This document shows positions 12,353 through 23,439 of a DNA stretch of 64,000 nt, piece after piece. The position numbers and the translations under genes were made by a program. Within the stretch, counting starts at the first letter, position 1; every line of letters starts with the position of its first letter. The notes beneath the pieces are model-generated. The model searched no databases, was not told the DNA's origin, and was given only the letters and a program-made list of their open reading frames with translations. This DNA is from Okapia johnstoni (taxonomy: Eukaryota > Chordata > Mammalia > Artiodactyla > Giraffidae), in assembly GCA_024291935.2 (NCBI GenBank), contig CM044305.1, forward strand, positions 94,480,397 to 94,544,396. Direction: 5' to 3'.

Positions 12353-13270
12353 AAGAAAATGATGAAGACAAGCTTAGGAGCAAGCAAGAAGCACTGTGAT
12401 GCTGCAGAGGAACCAGGGACCTCAGAGGGTTTAAGAGATATAGCTGGCTTGGAGAAACAGCAGGCAGAACCCAAAGAAAGGGCCAATATGAGGGAGATGT
12501 TGTTTTCCACAGTGAAGGTGATTCAGGACCACGTGGACATTTTAAAAAGCACCCAGGAAAAGCTCATCAAAGATCACAGGACTGAAAGAAACCCTGAGAG
12601 AGGAAAATTATTGAATAAATATCATGGAAGAGAGAATCAGTACAAATGAAGAGCAAATTGAGCTTCCGTCTCAAAAGAAAAAACTTTTAAGCAAACAGTC
12701 CCTCACATTAGAAGAAAAGGTGATGGATTTTGAAAACACATCAGGGAGGTATAATATTTGTGTACCTGGCATCTCTGAAGGTGAGGAAAATGAGAGTAAC
12801 CTTGAAACTGTTATTAACGAAATTATTGAAAATAAATTTTGCAGAGCTAAACATAGATCTCAACTTACACACAGAATAAACAGGTCCCAACTCAAATATA
12901 CCTCTCAAACTAAAAGGCCAAGTCACATAATTGCACAGTTCTTGAATTTGAAAGGAAAAGAAGTAATCTTGCAAGCTGCTCAGAAAAGAGGAGAACTGAT
13001 TTTCAACAAAGGTAGGTCTAACACCTAACTATGCCTTAGTTACAGTGCAAGAAAGACAGAGTTGGAGCCAAGATCTACTACCAGCTGAAGTCCTTGGGCC
13101 TGAAGCCTCCAGCGAACCACCCAGCCAAGCTATCTTTCATATTTGAAGATGAGAGAAAAATCTTTGACAATCAAGATGACTTCAAGGCATTTGTCAGCAA
13201 AATTCCAAAACTCCTGGCTTTACTGCAGACAGCTGCAGCACAGGGAGAGGGTGCTTCTGGAGATAAGTGA
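12353..13270 (+). pseudogene. L1 ORF1-like pseudogene with two frameshifts
   Basis: An N-terminal part with a heptad-like, charged stretch (about 12353-12649) is followed in another frame (12624-13028) by an RNA-binding-domain-like segment containing RYNICVPGISEGEENE and PSHIIAQFLNLKGKE. A return to the first frame (about 13030-13270) gives HPAKLSFIFEDERKIFDN, matching the ORF1p C-terminal domain. No ORF2 follows. It may be a truncated old L1 or a retrocopy of an L1TD1-like gene. No intact protein can be made. Confidence 0.65.
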
Positions 13271-14375
13271 CTAAATTGATTTACAAAGCTGTTTCTTTAA
13301 AAAATGCAGATCTTAGTTTTATGATTAATTGCATTTTTGCCAAGGGAGTTAGTGAAAAGGATGTACAAAGGTAATGGTGACATTTGTTACTAAGAGTGTA
13401 TATGTACATCTATATCTGTATCTATCTCGATTCTGCATGAGAAAGAGAGAAGAAAAAGTAAAAAAAAAAAATGGAAGGGATGGAGAAGGGGGTACATGGG
13501 AGAGAGGATATGAACACAGCAAGATAATTAGTGGTGAGTGGGATAGGGAGATATTGGAATATGATAGATAAAATAAGAAAAAATAATTTTGTTGTGAATG
13601 TGAAAGTAATAACCTATACAAAATAAGCAGACTTGTTCAGAGAAAGAAAGTTTTCCCCCACCCTCTGTCAAGGGTACTTGGATCTTTTAGAAAATTTGAT
13701 CGTATCTTAGAGCATGAAAAATAAAACTCAGAGAGATGCATGTGAATTGAAATGATTGCCTATAAACTGACAGAAACAGATTGTAAACAGTGGGTGACGT
13801 TGAAGTGATAGGTTTTTAAACTGCTAATTTGTATTGCTCTTGCAGTTTAGATGTCTCCATTTAACTTTAATTATATAATTAGTTAATCATACAATAAAGG
13901 GAGCTAAAAGAACCCATTTGTTGACTTCTTTACTTTCCTTTGGACAACTGATTAAAAGTTCCCGACTGACATTACCTCCCTTTTTCTCCTCAAACTCCAG
14001 CCCACCCCCCACCTCAAATCCCTACAGTTTAGATACACTGGAGGTAAGTCAGACTTCGAAGCAGAAAAACAAACTTTCCTGGCATTGGCACTTTAAAGCA
14101 TCCTGCCTGTGTCAGACCTAAACTGCTCGTTGAAGCCACTCTGCCTGCCCACCAAGGCAGTGGGACTGAGCCCACCTCCTTCCTTCTGGGGCCATTTCCC
14201 AATATATGAAAAGCAGACAGTGAGACACTTTGCAGCCCACTCTCAGAGGTTCCCTTCATTTGATAAGTCTCTACCTGAACCCTCACCCCATGTACACAGA
14301 TGCACACAGCATACAAGCACATACATAGGTTTTCTTCTCATTGTTTCTTATATAAATAAAAGGCATCTTGTGATG
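13271..14375. other. Intergenic, no gene seen
   Basis: Non-coding; no repeat identified. Open frames at 13918-14322 on both strands overlap each other and match nothing I know. Confidence 0.45.
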
Positions 14376-14785
14376 CTAGGAGAATTATTATATGGGAACA
14401 ATGGGGCAACAGTTTACCTTTCTGGTAAATGGTATATAGGCCAAACAGAACCTTGTGGTCCTGCTAGATGAGAACACCACAAAACATCTTTTTTTCTATC
14501 CATCCATTAACCTTAAGTTATATTCACCTAGGCAATCATACTGTTGATTTGCTTTATGACAGGCGTTCAGAAGCCTGATCATGCAGGTCTCCATGCCTTA
14601 TGGCTCACCATGAATCTTTTGATTAAATAAGTTTCAGTTCTGGTTCATCACTTGCATTTGATTTATTCTAGGAATCTTCCTTCACAGTCCTGAAAATACC
14701 CTCAGTTATAGCTTCAGGGAGTGACTTAATGCCCCAAACTGTGCCCTTAGTAATTGAAATCCTGGACAAAGGATATGCTGAGACT
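14376..14785 (+). repeat. Duplicated non-coding segment, copy 1 (partner near 58.3 kb)
   Basis: Shares with 58290-58700, in the same order, tatataggccaaacagaacc, tattaaccttaag, tttgattaaata, gttctgg and tagtaattgaaatcctgga against tcaataattgaagtactag. Spacing is nearly conserved over about 400 bases. Confidence 0.6.
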
Positions 14786-15025
14786 CAAGCTTCTTGAGTG
14801 GGCCCCAGCTTCTCTTTCTAACTCTCAGAGAAGGTATTTCCCACCTCCAAAGCTCTGCCCCCACACCCCAGGTCTTGCTGTTGGAACCTAATTGGTCCAG
14901 TTGGGCTTTCTCACTGTCCCAGAGCACCACTTGCCTAGTACTACTTCCGTTCCTTACTTGTCTACTCCATGTACCCATTCTACCATGAAATAGGATTGTG
15001 GCTGAGACTTATTGGGAAGTGGCAT

Positions 15026-15222
15026 GTGTTAGTCACTCACTCGTGTCCAACTCTTTGCAACCCCATGGACTAGCCTGCCAGGTTCCTCTGTCCATGGAAT
15101 TCTCCAGGCAAGAATACTGGAATGGGTTGCCATTTCCTTCTCCAGGGGATCTTCCCAACCTAGGGATAGAATCTGGGTCTCCTGCATTGCAGGAGGATGC
15201 TTCACCATCTGAGCTACTATTA
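15026..15222 (-). repeat. Bov-tA SINE
   Basis: Reverse-strand, near full-length copy from gtgttagtcactcactcgtg to the head end ccatctgagctacta. Confidence 0.92.
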
Positions 15223-15729
15223 GGAAGTGGGGAGGGTGCTAAAACATGTTGGTACCTCTTGAATGCACCAAATACTCTAGAAATCTGACCCACCCCCAAG
15301 GTGGCTTTCCACAGCAGTAAATTAGGGGGGACAAGGAATGCTTTATAATGATCATAATTCTCTTGAGAGTATGAAAATCACCAAGATTCTTGGTAGTTTC
15401 TGTTTACCACTGAGAATTACTGTCCTAAAATTTAAAACTGGAAGTGGTTTGCTAGTGGATGTTTAACAAATGGCTTTCTGAGGGGAAAGAAAGCCCTGAT
15501 TTGTAGCATTTGCCTGTTCGTTGGTGTAAATTCTCTGGCCATGGCCAATTTTAAGCCATGATATTACTAAACCCTGGGTTAAGATGAGATGCACACATTC
15601 AGTTAACTGTAGCTGGTGCCAGCACATCGCTGGGAGGAGGCCAGTGCTCCTTTGCCTTGGGCTTCCCCTGGTTGGACTACTATAACACAAATTTAGCTTT
15701 AAAAAATCTCATTAGACTGGACTTAATTA

Positions 15730-15880
15730 CTGAGAAAGCCTCCCCAGACCACCCTCTGCATGTATATGGCATTTGGTGTCTCACTTCCTTAAAGCTCCAC
15801 CTTCTTGAAGCTTTTCTAGCACTCCTCTGGTCCCAAATACAGTTTTGTAAGACAGCTACTCTTTTCTTCTCTCTAGGTTG
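15730..15880 (+). repeat. L2-like LINE fragment
   Basis: gagaaagcctccccagacca followed by a short pyrimidine-rich continuation is characteristic of L2 3' regions. The boundaries are vague. Confidence 0.45.
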
Positions 15881-16300
15881 AGAGTCTTTGGACCTTACAC
15901 ATCAATTATTCCCACCTCTACACTCTATCATCCTCCCTACTTCATATGTCCTCAATGAAACCTTGTGTTTATCAATTGTTTCATAAATCATAAGGGGTAA
16001 TTCTGAAGCTTTTGCAGGAGGAGCCCTTTTTAGTCCCCCAGACTCAAGGTGTCAAAGTGCAAAGGGGTATAGCTCAGGAATATTTTCTGGTATCAGCATC
16101 TCCCAGGACAGTGACAGTGAGAGCTCTCATACCACCCCACCTCTTGTACATCCCACCAGTTTAAGGGAATGGAAAATTAGAGGGGGTCCAGCCATTAGGA
16201 ATAAGACTGACCATTCTCAAAACATTCCTGAAAGAGGAGTTATTTAATATCAGCCAACTCTAGAGTAATCAACATGGAGAGAAACTCAGACTTCTTAAAG

Positions 16301-16327
16301 TGTGTGTGTGTGTGTGTGTGTGTGTGT
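16301..16327. repeat. (TG)n microsatellite
   Basis: Thirteen uninterrupted TG units, a likely polymorphic marker. A smaller A-rich/(AAG)n run lies at 16588-16612. Confidence 0.9.
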
Positions 16328-16814
16328 AGGGAAGGTCAATGTCAAGAGCCAATGTCAAGAACTCTACCTATTGGTCTTTATCACCAGCTGGACCACTCAA
16401 GTTTCCTCTGGGGAGCTTGGCCAGAGAATGTATCTCCTTCTACAGGCAGGCTACAAGGTCCAAGAACCACAGAGGTAGCCTAGAGATGGAGCTTCTAATA
16501 TCTCAGTTGCCAACCATAGTTTGAATGAGGGGCTTCTATGAAGCCTAAATAGTAAGTTCATTCAAGATTCTACAGTGACCCAGAGCAAAAAAAAAAAAAG
16601 AAGAAGAAGAAGGGTGAGTAGTATTCTCACCTACACGGTCCCAGAACATTTTACAGGCTTCCGTGGTGTTAGTGGGGAATCTGGAGTCTAGATTCAGGTT
16701 CTTGGTCCAAGAGCACAAGCTTCAGCCTAAGGACTTGCAGAGAGCAGGAAAACATTATCACTGCCTTCTTTACTATATTATTAACAAAGCATTTGATTGG
16801 TGCTTTTCTGTTTC

Positions 16815-16999
16815 ACTTCCCTGGTGGCTCAGACGGTAAAGAATGTGCCTGCAAGGCAAGAGTCCTGGGTTGGGAAGATCCCCTGGAGAGGGAAATGGCT
16901 GTGCACTTCAGTATTGTTGCCTGGAGAATTCCATGGACAGAGGATCTGGCAGGTTAAAGTCCAAAGAGTCGGACACGATGGAGTGACTAACACGTTCAT
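16815..16999 (+). repeat. Bov-tA SINE
   Basis: Plus-strand copy starting cacttccctggtggctcaga, with a deletion in the tRNA-like head (gagtcctgggttgggaagat). Confidence 0.9.
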
Positions 17000-17029
17000 T
17001 TCAAGTACATTCACATCTGTTTTTTAAAT

Positions 17030-17780
17030 TAAAATTTTTTTATTGAAGTATGTAGTTGATTAAAAATGTTGTATTAGTTTCAGGTGTACAGTGATTTAAA
17101 TGATAAAAGATTATTTTATGGCTATATTTTTGTTGCCTTGGATTGAGGGCTAAAGGAGATGGGGATGACAGAGGATGAGATGGTTGAATGGCATCACTGA
17201 CTCAATGGACATGAGTTTGAGTAAACTCTGGGAGTTGGTGATGGACAGGGAGGCCTGGCGTGCTGTGGTTAATGGGGTCGCAAAGAGTTGGACATGACTG
17301 AGTGACTGAACTGAACTGAACTGAACTGAAATGTGTATATATTAACTCCAACTTCCTTACTTACCCCTCCCCCACCCCTTTCCTCTTTGGTAACCATAAG
17401 TTTGTTTTCTATGTCTGTGGGTCTATTTCTGTTTTGTAAATAAGTACCTTTGCATCTTTTTCTAATTCCATATATAAGCAATATCACATATTTGCTTTTC
17501 TCTGTCTGACTTATTTTACTCGGCATGATAATCTTTAGGTCCATTTGTTGCTACAAATGGCATTATTTCATTCTCTTTTATGGTTGAGTAATATTCCATT
17601 GTCTATATATACCATATCTTCATTGTCCACCCATCTGTTGATGGACGTTTAGATTGCTTCCATGTCTTGGCTATTATAAATAGTGCTACAATGAACATTG
17701 GGGTGCCTGTATTTTTTGAATTAAAATTTCCTACAGATATGTGCCCAGGAGTGGGATTGCAGGATCATATGTCAACTTTA
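17030..17780 (-). repeat. L1 3' end, interrupted by BovB
   Basis: Starts with a poly-T and the reversed 3' terminus (gtttcaggtgtacagtgatt), and continues after the BovB insertion through taaccataagtttgttttct to caggagtgggattgcaggat. A separate, oppositely oriented L1 end (acacctgaaactagtataat) follows at about 17820-17932. Confidence 0.8.
17140..17331 (+). mobile_element. BovB 3' terminus nested in L1
   Basis: The last about 190 bases of BovB (gatgacagaggatgagatgg ... gtcgcaaagagttggacatg) end in four CTGAA repeats, the usual BovB tail. It interrupts the minus-strand L1 at 17030-17780, so it inserted later. Confidence 0.85.
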
Positions 17781-17937
17781 TTTTAAATTAAAAAAATTGT
17801 TTTTACTTTTATCATTCCAAGCTTCCAAAGCAGAGGTAGCATTGTAGTGATTAAGAACATTTTGTAATATATACAAGTATTGAATCATTATGTTGTACAC
17901 CTGAAACTAGTATAATGTTGTTTATCAATTATGTGTG

Positions 17938-18157
17938 CATGCGTGCATGCTAAGTCGTGTCAGTCATGTCTCACTCTTTGTGACCTTATGGACTGTAGCC
18001 TGCCAGGCTCCACTGTCCATGGATTCTCCAGGCAAGAATACTGGAGTGGGTTGCCATGCCAGGGGATCTTTCCGACCCAGGTGTCAAACCTGCATTTCTT
18101 GGGTCTCCTGCATTAACAGGTGGGGTCTTTACCACTAGAGCCATCTGGGAAACCCTA
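17938..18157 (-). repeat. Bov-tA SINE
   Basis: Reverse-strand copy preceded by gtgcatgcgtgcatgc. The head ends tttaccactagagccatctg. Confidence 0.9.
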
Positions 18158-18302
18158 ATCAATTTCACCTCATTTTTAAGAAAGAATGAAGGAACTGAGA
18201 AGCTGTTCCGTTACTTTGCATAAAAGGATTTTGAATTATTTTCTAAATAAAACCCCTTTTCATAGATATATTAAAATCAATAAAGTAAGTAATTTTAAAA
18301 AA

Positions 18303-18445
18303 TGGAGAAGGAAATGGCAACCTACTCCAGTATCCTTGCCTGGAGAATCCCCATGGATGGAGGAGACTGGAGGGCTGCAGTCCATGGGGTCGCAAAAGAG
18401 TCGGACATGACTGAGCGACTCAACAACAACAACAACAATAACAAG
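18303..18445 (+). repeat. Bov-tA SINE, head deleted
   Basis: Begins at ggagaaggaaatggcaacc, without the tRNA-like head, and ends in a (CAA)n tail. Confidence 0.88.
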
Positions 18446-18479
18446 ATCAAAAACATGGGATGATGGAACTGTATATACA

Positions 18480-18672
18480 GATTACCTGGATGTGAATCCT
18501 AGCTCTTCCACTTGCTGGCTGTGTTGGCCTTGGGCAATTTGTTAATGGATCTGTGTTTCAGCTTCTTCATCTGTAAAATGGGACTGATACCGATAACTAC
18601 TCCCTAGTGTTGAGATTAAGATAAAATGAGTTCATATGTATAAAGCACTTAGTACCTGATACATTCACAGTG
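18480..18672 (+). repeat. MIR SINE
   Basis: Good match over the whole element: tcctagctcttccacttgct, tcagcttcttcatctgtaaa and aaagcacttagtacctgata. Confidence 0.85.
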
Positions 18673-18689
18673 ATTTCTTTCTCTTTTTT

Positions 18690-18996
18690 TGAATGTGCTG
18701 GGTCAATGTTACTGCATGGGCTTTTCTCTAGTTGCGTCGAGGAGGGGCTACTCTCCTGTTGCTGTGAACATGCTTCTCTTGTTGTGGCACATGGGCTCTA
18801 GGGCACACAGGCTTCAGTAGTTTTGGCACGAAGGCTCAGTAGCTGCGGCTCCCGACCTCTAAAGGACAGGCTCAATCACTGGGTACAGGAGCTCAATAGC
18901 TCCATGGCATGTGGGATTTTCCCAGATCAAGGATGGAACCTGTGTCTCCTGCATTGGCAGGCTGATTCTTTACCACTGAGCAACCAGGAAAACCCT
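18690..18996 (-). repeat. CHR-type (cetartiodactyl) SINE
   Basis: Reverse-strand element with the repeated cttcagtag / gggctctag body and the head ctcctgcattggcaggctga...accactgagcaacc, typical of CHR SINEs. Confidence 0.8.
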
Positions 18997-19077
18997 ATCA
19001 TAGTGATTTCTATACAAATCTTTTAAAAATAGACATGGATATTTCCGCCCTGACAGATAATGAAATGAAAAATGAAA

Positions 19078-19195
19078 TGTTAGTCACTCAGTCATGTCTG
19101 ACTGTTTGTGATCCCATGGACTGTAGCCCACAAGGCTCTTCTGTCCATGGGATTCTCCAGACAAGAATACTGAAGTGGGTGGCCTCCTTTTCTAT
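19078..19195 (-). repeat. Bov-tA SINE, truncated, left arm of a head-to-head pair
   Basis: Reverse-strand copy that stops in the body (aatactgaagtgggtggcct). Only about 25 bases separate it from an oppositely oriented copy, so the two could fold back on each other in RNA. Confidence 0.85.
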
Positions 19196-19217
19196 TCCCA
19201 CCGCCCTGGTTTAGCCA

Positions 19218-19431
19218 CACAGTAGGTGGCTCAGTGGTAAAGAATCTGCTTGCCAATGCAGGAGACGCAGGTTCAATCCCTGGGTTGGGAAGATCCTGGA
19301 GAAGGAGATCGCAATGCACTCCAATATTCTTGTCTGGGAAATCCCATGGACAGAGAAGCCTGATGGGCTACAGTCCGTGGGGTTGCAAAAGAGTTGGACA
19401 CAACTTAGCGACTAAACAACAACAGTAAATG
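19218..19431 (+). repeat. Bov-tA SINE, right arm of a head-to-head pair
   Basis: Plus-strand copy from caca-gtaggtggctcag to the aacaacaaca tail. It ends a few bases before the LTR's target-site duplication. Confidence 0.9.
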
Positions 19432-19442
19432 GCTTGCTGTTC

Positions 19443-20546
19443 TGCCGGAGTCCAGCCCCAGCAGGTCAGGGTTCCCTCAGGATGGATGGCATCGGCGATA
19501 CGAATGAGAAGACACAGCGAGTCTCGGTGTTTCCAAGTGTCTTCTGACTATTGTTTTTAAGACAGTTTTTATACTTTTAGTGGTACATAGAAACAAATGT
19601 AAAGTACAGAGTCACACCAGATCAGTTTAATGGGTCAACAGTGTTGACCCTTACCGACATCGACATCGCTTGCATATCTTAGTTCATTTGTTTACATCAT
19701 CTTCTGGCCTGGGGGCCTGCTAACATCCTGTGACTCTCCTATTGATAAGGGTTGATCAGTCAGAACGCTTTTGTATCAGGCACAGCAGGAAAGAATTCAT
19801 CAATAGTAAGTTTCAAGGTAAAACCTGTTTTCCGGTAATTTACTCTACGCCTTGAGCTTAACAGAAAAGAATGTGGTCCCATAAGGTCAGCAAGCTGAAG
19901 GTCAGCTCTAAGTAAGAATCATCAGTTAATTCAACAATTGTCTTATTATTTGTATTAAAGCTAAACTTCTATTTATATAAGTTTTTAACTATTATGCTTT
20001 CATTATATAGGCTAAATACGTTAAGAGTAAAAACATAGTGAGTAAATATAGACTAAGTAACAGTTTCATAAAGCAATATTTCTTATATTTCCTAACAAGC
20101 CTTTTTTCCTGCGAAAGGTTTTGTGCCCATAGAGGTTTTCTGTGCGGAGGCTCTCAATGCGGTTTTATTACTAGGGAGCAGTTATGCACATTAGCTCCAA
20201 AGGCACAGGTACATTTATTAAACAAACTAATATGTTAGCAAAAGGAATTTAGATCAGCATACTCTATATCTCAGATAATTTTATTTAGGGTGCTACCACT
20301 CAGGGGCCTTGTTGATTTGAGATTTGAGATTGATCTATTTTAGAAGAGAATCAGGAAAAGCCTTTTGCCTAAATCACAGAAAATAAGAAGAGGTTTATTG
20401 TAGCAAACATCAGAAAGACAGATGTCATCTTTAAGGTGAGCGCTGGGGCAGCCTTCCGAGAATCCCTGAGGGCGGAGAAGCCGTGCTCAATCAGCCCTTT
20501 ACCTCATGACTGTCATGGGTGGGATCTCGTGAGCTGGCTCCCGGCA
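19443..20546 (-). mobile_element. Solo LTR of an endogenous retrovirus (ERV2/ERVK-like)
   Basis: This 1,104-bp element begins TGCCGG and ends CCGGCA, a perfect 6-bp terminal inverted repeat. It is flanked by an exact 6-bp duplication, ctgttc, at 19437-19442 and 20547-20552. A 6-bp duplication is usual for class II retroviruses. No gag, pol or env sequence is present, so it is a solo LTR left by recombination. A TATA-like agtataaaaa reads on the minus strand at about 19567-19576, near that strand's 3' end. I therefore infer minus orientation, with any promoter pointing away from IGSF1. Confidence 0.88.
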
Positions 20547-20614
20547 CTGTTCTCCATGCCTTACTTGCTGGATGTTCCTGTTGCAATCCTCTGATTGCCA
20601 TGGCACCTCCTTCT

Positions 20615-20763
20615 TTGACCATCTTCTACTTGTTCTCTATCACTGTTTACCCTCAGCCTACAAACTCCTTAAGAGCAGAAATTGATATTCTTTCTGTATT
20701 GTCAGCATCTGGAACAATGCCTGGCACAAAGAAAATACTCAACAAACATGTGTTGAATTAATG
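20615..20763 (+). repeat. L2 LINE 3' end
   Basis: ctccttaagagcagaaattg, caatgcctggcacaaagaaa and tactcaacaaacatgtgttg match the L2 3' terminus. Confidence 0.75.
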
Positions 20764-20829
20764 GATGGTTGGCTGCTGTGTCCTAGTCAGTATGTAGTAG
20801 TTTACGGGGGTTGAGGTGGGGGGTTCATT

Positions 20830-20935
20830 CAGTCCTACCCAAAACTCTGTGTGATATTATGTACAATTATTATCCGCATTTTACAAATAAGAAAACGAAG
20901 GCCTAGAGAGGTTAGATAACTTGTGCCCAAAATAC
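20830..20935 (-). repeat. MIR SINE fragment
   Basis: ttatccgcattttacaaata and gaaggcctagagaggttaga are reversed MIR core. Another scrap (tgtgcctagcactgttcggg) lies at about 21940-22000. Confidence 0.65.
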
Positions 20936-21179
20936 CTATTTATATTGATATGGCTATTCTATTCTAATCAATACTTTATAATGGTATGTAGGAACAGAGG
21001 ATGGCAGGAAGCCACAACTGATATCCCCATGAAGATATGATATTCAGTTTTCCTGTTCAAATAGATGTTGCTTTATATTTTTGTAGTTTGTTCTCAAATT
21101 ACAGTATTTTTTCTTTAGATTAGTTTTAATCTTCTATGAATGTAAAACTTGTACCCAAAGAAAACTGTGTCATTTTCTT

Positions 21180-21540
21180 ACAGCAATTCGCTGAGAATCT
21201 CTGGGCACTCAGATATCTTCCCTTTTCGTTCTCAGTCTTCCCTCAAAACCTCTAGCGGAACCTGTACCCGGCACCCCGCCGAGCCCAAACCCTTTGATTC
21301 CTGGAACCCTCAAAGCCATGCAGGGGGCGAGCCATTAGACATTTCGGGTCTTTCACCCTCAAAAGCACTGCGGCGCTGCCTAAGGGTGTGTGAAGTGCTT
21401 GGGGCGGAGTAGAAGGGGAGGGAGAAAAGGCTAGACTGCCGAAGAAGGGGGTCGGGGAGTGTGTTGGGTGGGGGGGTAGTGTGAAAGGCCAAAAATGGGC
21501 GTGACCGATGAACCCAAAGCCCGCAACTCCTTCCCTTGTT
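21180..21540 (+). promoter_or_regulatory. CpG-richer segment, candidate IGSF1 promoter / first non-coding exon
   Basis: I count about 15 CpG dinucleotides in 360 bases, clearly denser than the CpG-poor surroundings. The stretch is also GC-rich and lies about 1.8 kb upstream of the first coding exon. Family knowledge: IGSF1 has a non-coding first exon. I could not fix a transcription start or a matching splice donor, so the link to IGSF1 rests on position only. Confidence 0.3.
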
Positions 21541-22807
21541 CCCTGGACAGAAGATTCCTTTTGGCTGGATGTAAACGGTAGAGTTTCCTCAGGAGGTGGA
21601 GGAGGGGTCAGCCATGCTGAGAAGCCCAGCTTCCCTTATTCCCCTCAAGCCCCCAGGAAGTGAAACCCTGGTTTAGGAGTCCACCTGGCAGGACTGGAAT
21701 CTCAGATGGCCTTCCTGGGTGGAATCCCAGTCAAACCTTTCCCTTGGCAGTAAAACCTGAAGTCCCCCCCAATAAACTGGCCCAAAGCCTCAGGGGAACA
21801 AAGCAACAGGGTGTCACCAAGACTGGGCCTGGGCCTGGGAGTCTGTAGGAGCTGAGATGGAAATAGCATCTTTAGGGTCCTATGCCAGGTTAATGTTCCC
21901 TTTGGGAAGAAAAATAGTCAGTTATAAAGAAATGGTCACTATGTGCCTAGCACTGTTCGGGTATTATCTCAGATTCAACACAACAACAAGGCTAGCTAGA
22001 TATTAGATAAGAAAAGTTCAAAGAAGGCAATTTGAGCATCCTTCAATACAAAGTAAGAAATGCAAAGGGAAACTGTTCTTCCTTGGATCTCTGACTGTCC
22101 ACCTGCTCCCTACAGCCCAGATGTTTGAATCTTCCCCCTTTTTCCTGCTCCTTCATCCCTCTTAGTCCTGGAGCAAATTAGAGGCTTTGATATCAGGATC
22201 AGTTTGGGGAAGCAAAAGCACCCTTTCCTGTTCTGGGAGCTGCCTTTATCCCACTCTTTTGAAATAGAATTAAACAGCTAGGGTCAGACACAACCTCAGA
22301 CCCTAAGTAGAGAGGCAATAGAGGAGAGTCATCCTGAATTTGTGTGATGAGCATACATTTTTCTTTGACCAAAGGATATTCTGGGCCCAGGGTGGGTAGG
22401 GTAGGAGAGACAGAAAAGCATACGGGGTCTACTTGTGGACATGTAGAGCCTGTGGTCAATAGTGATTTTCAAGAAAATAAGAAAGCCTCCCTGAACTCAA
22501 ATATTTTTGCCACATTCCCTGAAATTCAATTCTTTTTTATTTCCTTAGGGGCAGTGAGCAAAAATGCTTACAAGTTTCGGGGTACCAATGAGTCATTTAC
22601 ATCTTATATCAATTAGCTCAACTAATTTGATTCTGCAACACCTACTCGAGATGCAGGTTTTGAGCTTTGGACAGGGGATACGAAATAATAATGAAAGTAA
22701 TACTGGATTTGAAGCATTCTACAGAAGGGAAAGCCTGGATGGGATGAGACAGTAGAAGTGAGGCAGGGTGAGAAAGGGGGCAAGGGCTACCTCTGAAAGT
22801 TTAAATA

Positions 22808-22990
22808 CTGGTTTTAGAGTATGGGCATTGGAGTTTAACATGAATCTGAATTTTGGCTCTGATATTTAATTTCTTTTGACTTTGGGCAAATTATATCTCC
22901 TGCATAAGTCTCAGTTTCCTAGCCAGCAAAATGGGGATGTAGGACTCTTCCTTCGCTAGGTTGTTGGAGGACTCCGACAAAAAATATATA
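22808..22990 (+). repeat. MIR SINE in the IGSF1 5' flank
   Basis: gactttgggcaaattatatc, ataagtctcagtttcctagc and gcaaaatggggatgtaggac mark the core. A MIR at 61130-61325 occupies the same position in the duplicated flank, so the insertion predates that duplication. Confidence 0.75.
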
Positions 22991-23369
22991 TATGAGTAAA
23001 GAATCCGAAAAGTTGACTCTACACCTCCCATCTCCTTCATGCCTTGGGGCTTCTGCTGGCCTGGATTAGGTCACACTCTGGGCCTCTGAGACCCTAGGAA
23101 CAAACAGACATTTCAATAAATCTGATATGGTAGATATACCAGCAAAGACCTTGAGTGGGAGAAGGGGGAAGTAGGGAAAGGGGACAAAGAGAACAAGTAG
23201 CTGGTAACCCTGTGTGCCTGTGGGGGAGTGGAAGGTAGGTGTTCAGGTACAATTTAGTGATCCAAACTAAACTTTCAGGAGAAGGAGCAGTCCCCTGAGT
23301 AAAAATACTCCTGCTTTTAGATCTCACCGCCTTCTGAGGGGCAAAGCCCTTCAAGACTTCAAGCCCTCC

Positions 23370-23439
23370 ATGACCCTCAACAGGCCAGGGGAAGGGGCCA
23401 CCATGCTGCGGACGTTCACTCTCTTACTCTTTTGTGCTG
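23370..23439 (+). CDS. IGSF1: IGSF1 coding exon 1: start and signal peptide 1
   Basis: Residues 1-23. Two in-frame ATGs occur. The first (23370) has a weak context and starts the MTLNRPGEGAT extension known from the human protein. The second (23403) sits in a strong gccaccATG context directly before the hydrophobic core LRTFTLLLFCAG. I use the first by analogy with the human annotation; starting at the second gives 1,326 residues. The donor is GTGAGT at 23440, phase 1. A possible acceptor (ctgcttttag) ends at 23320, so the exon may begin at 23321 with about 49 nt of 5' UTR. Confidence 0.9.

Noticed and set aside
19443..20546. Possible full endogenous retrovirus
   Set aside because: Flanking duplications enclose only one LTR, and no gag, pol, pro or env sequence is present.
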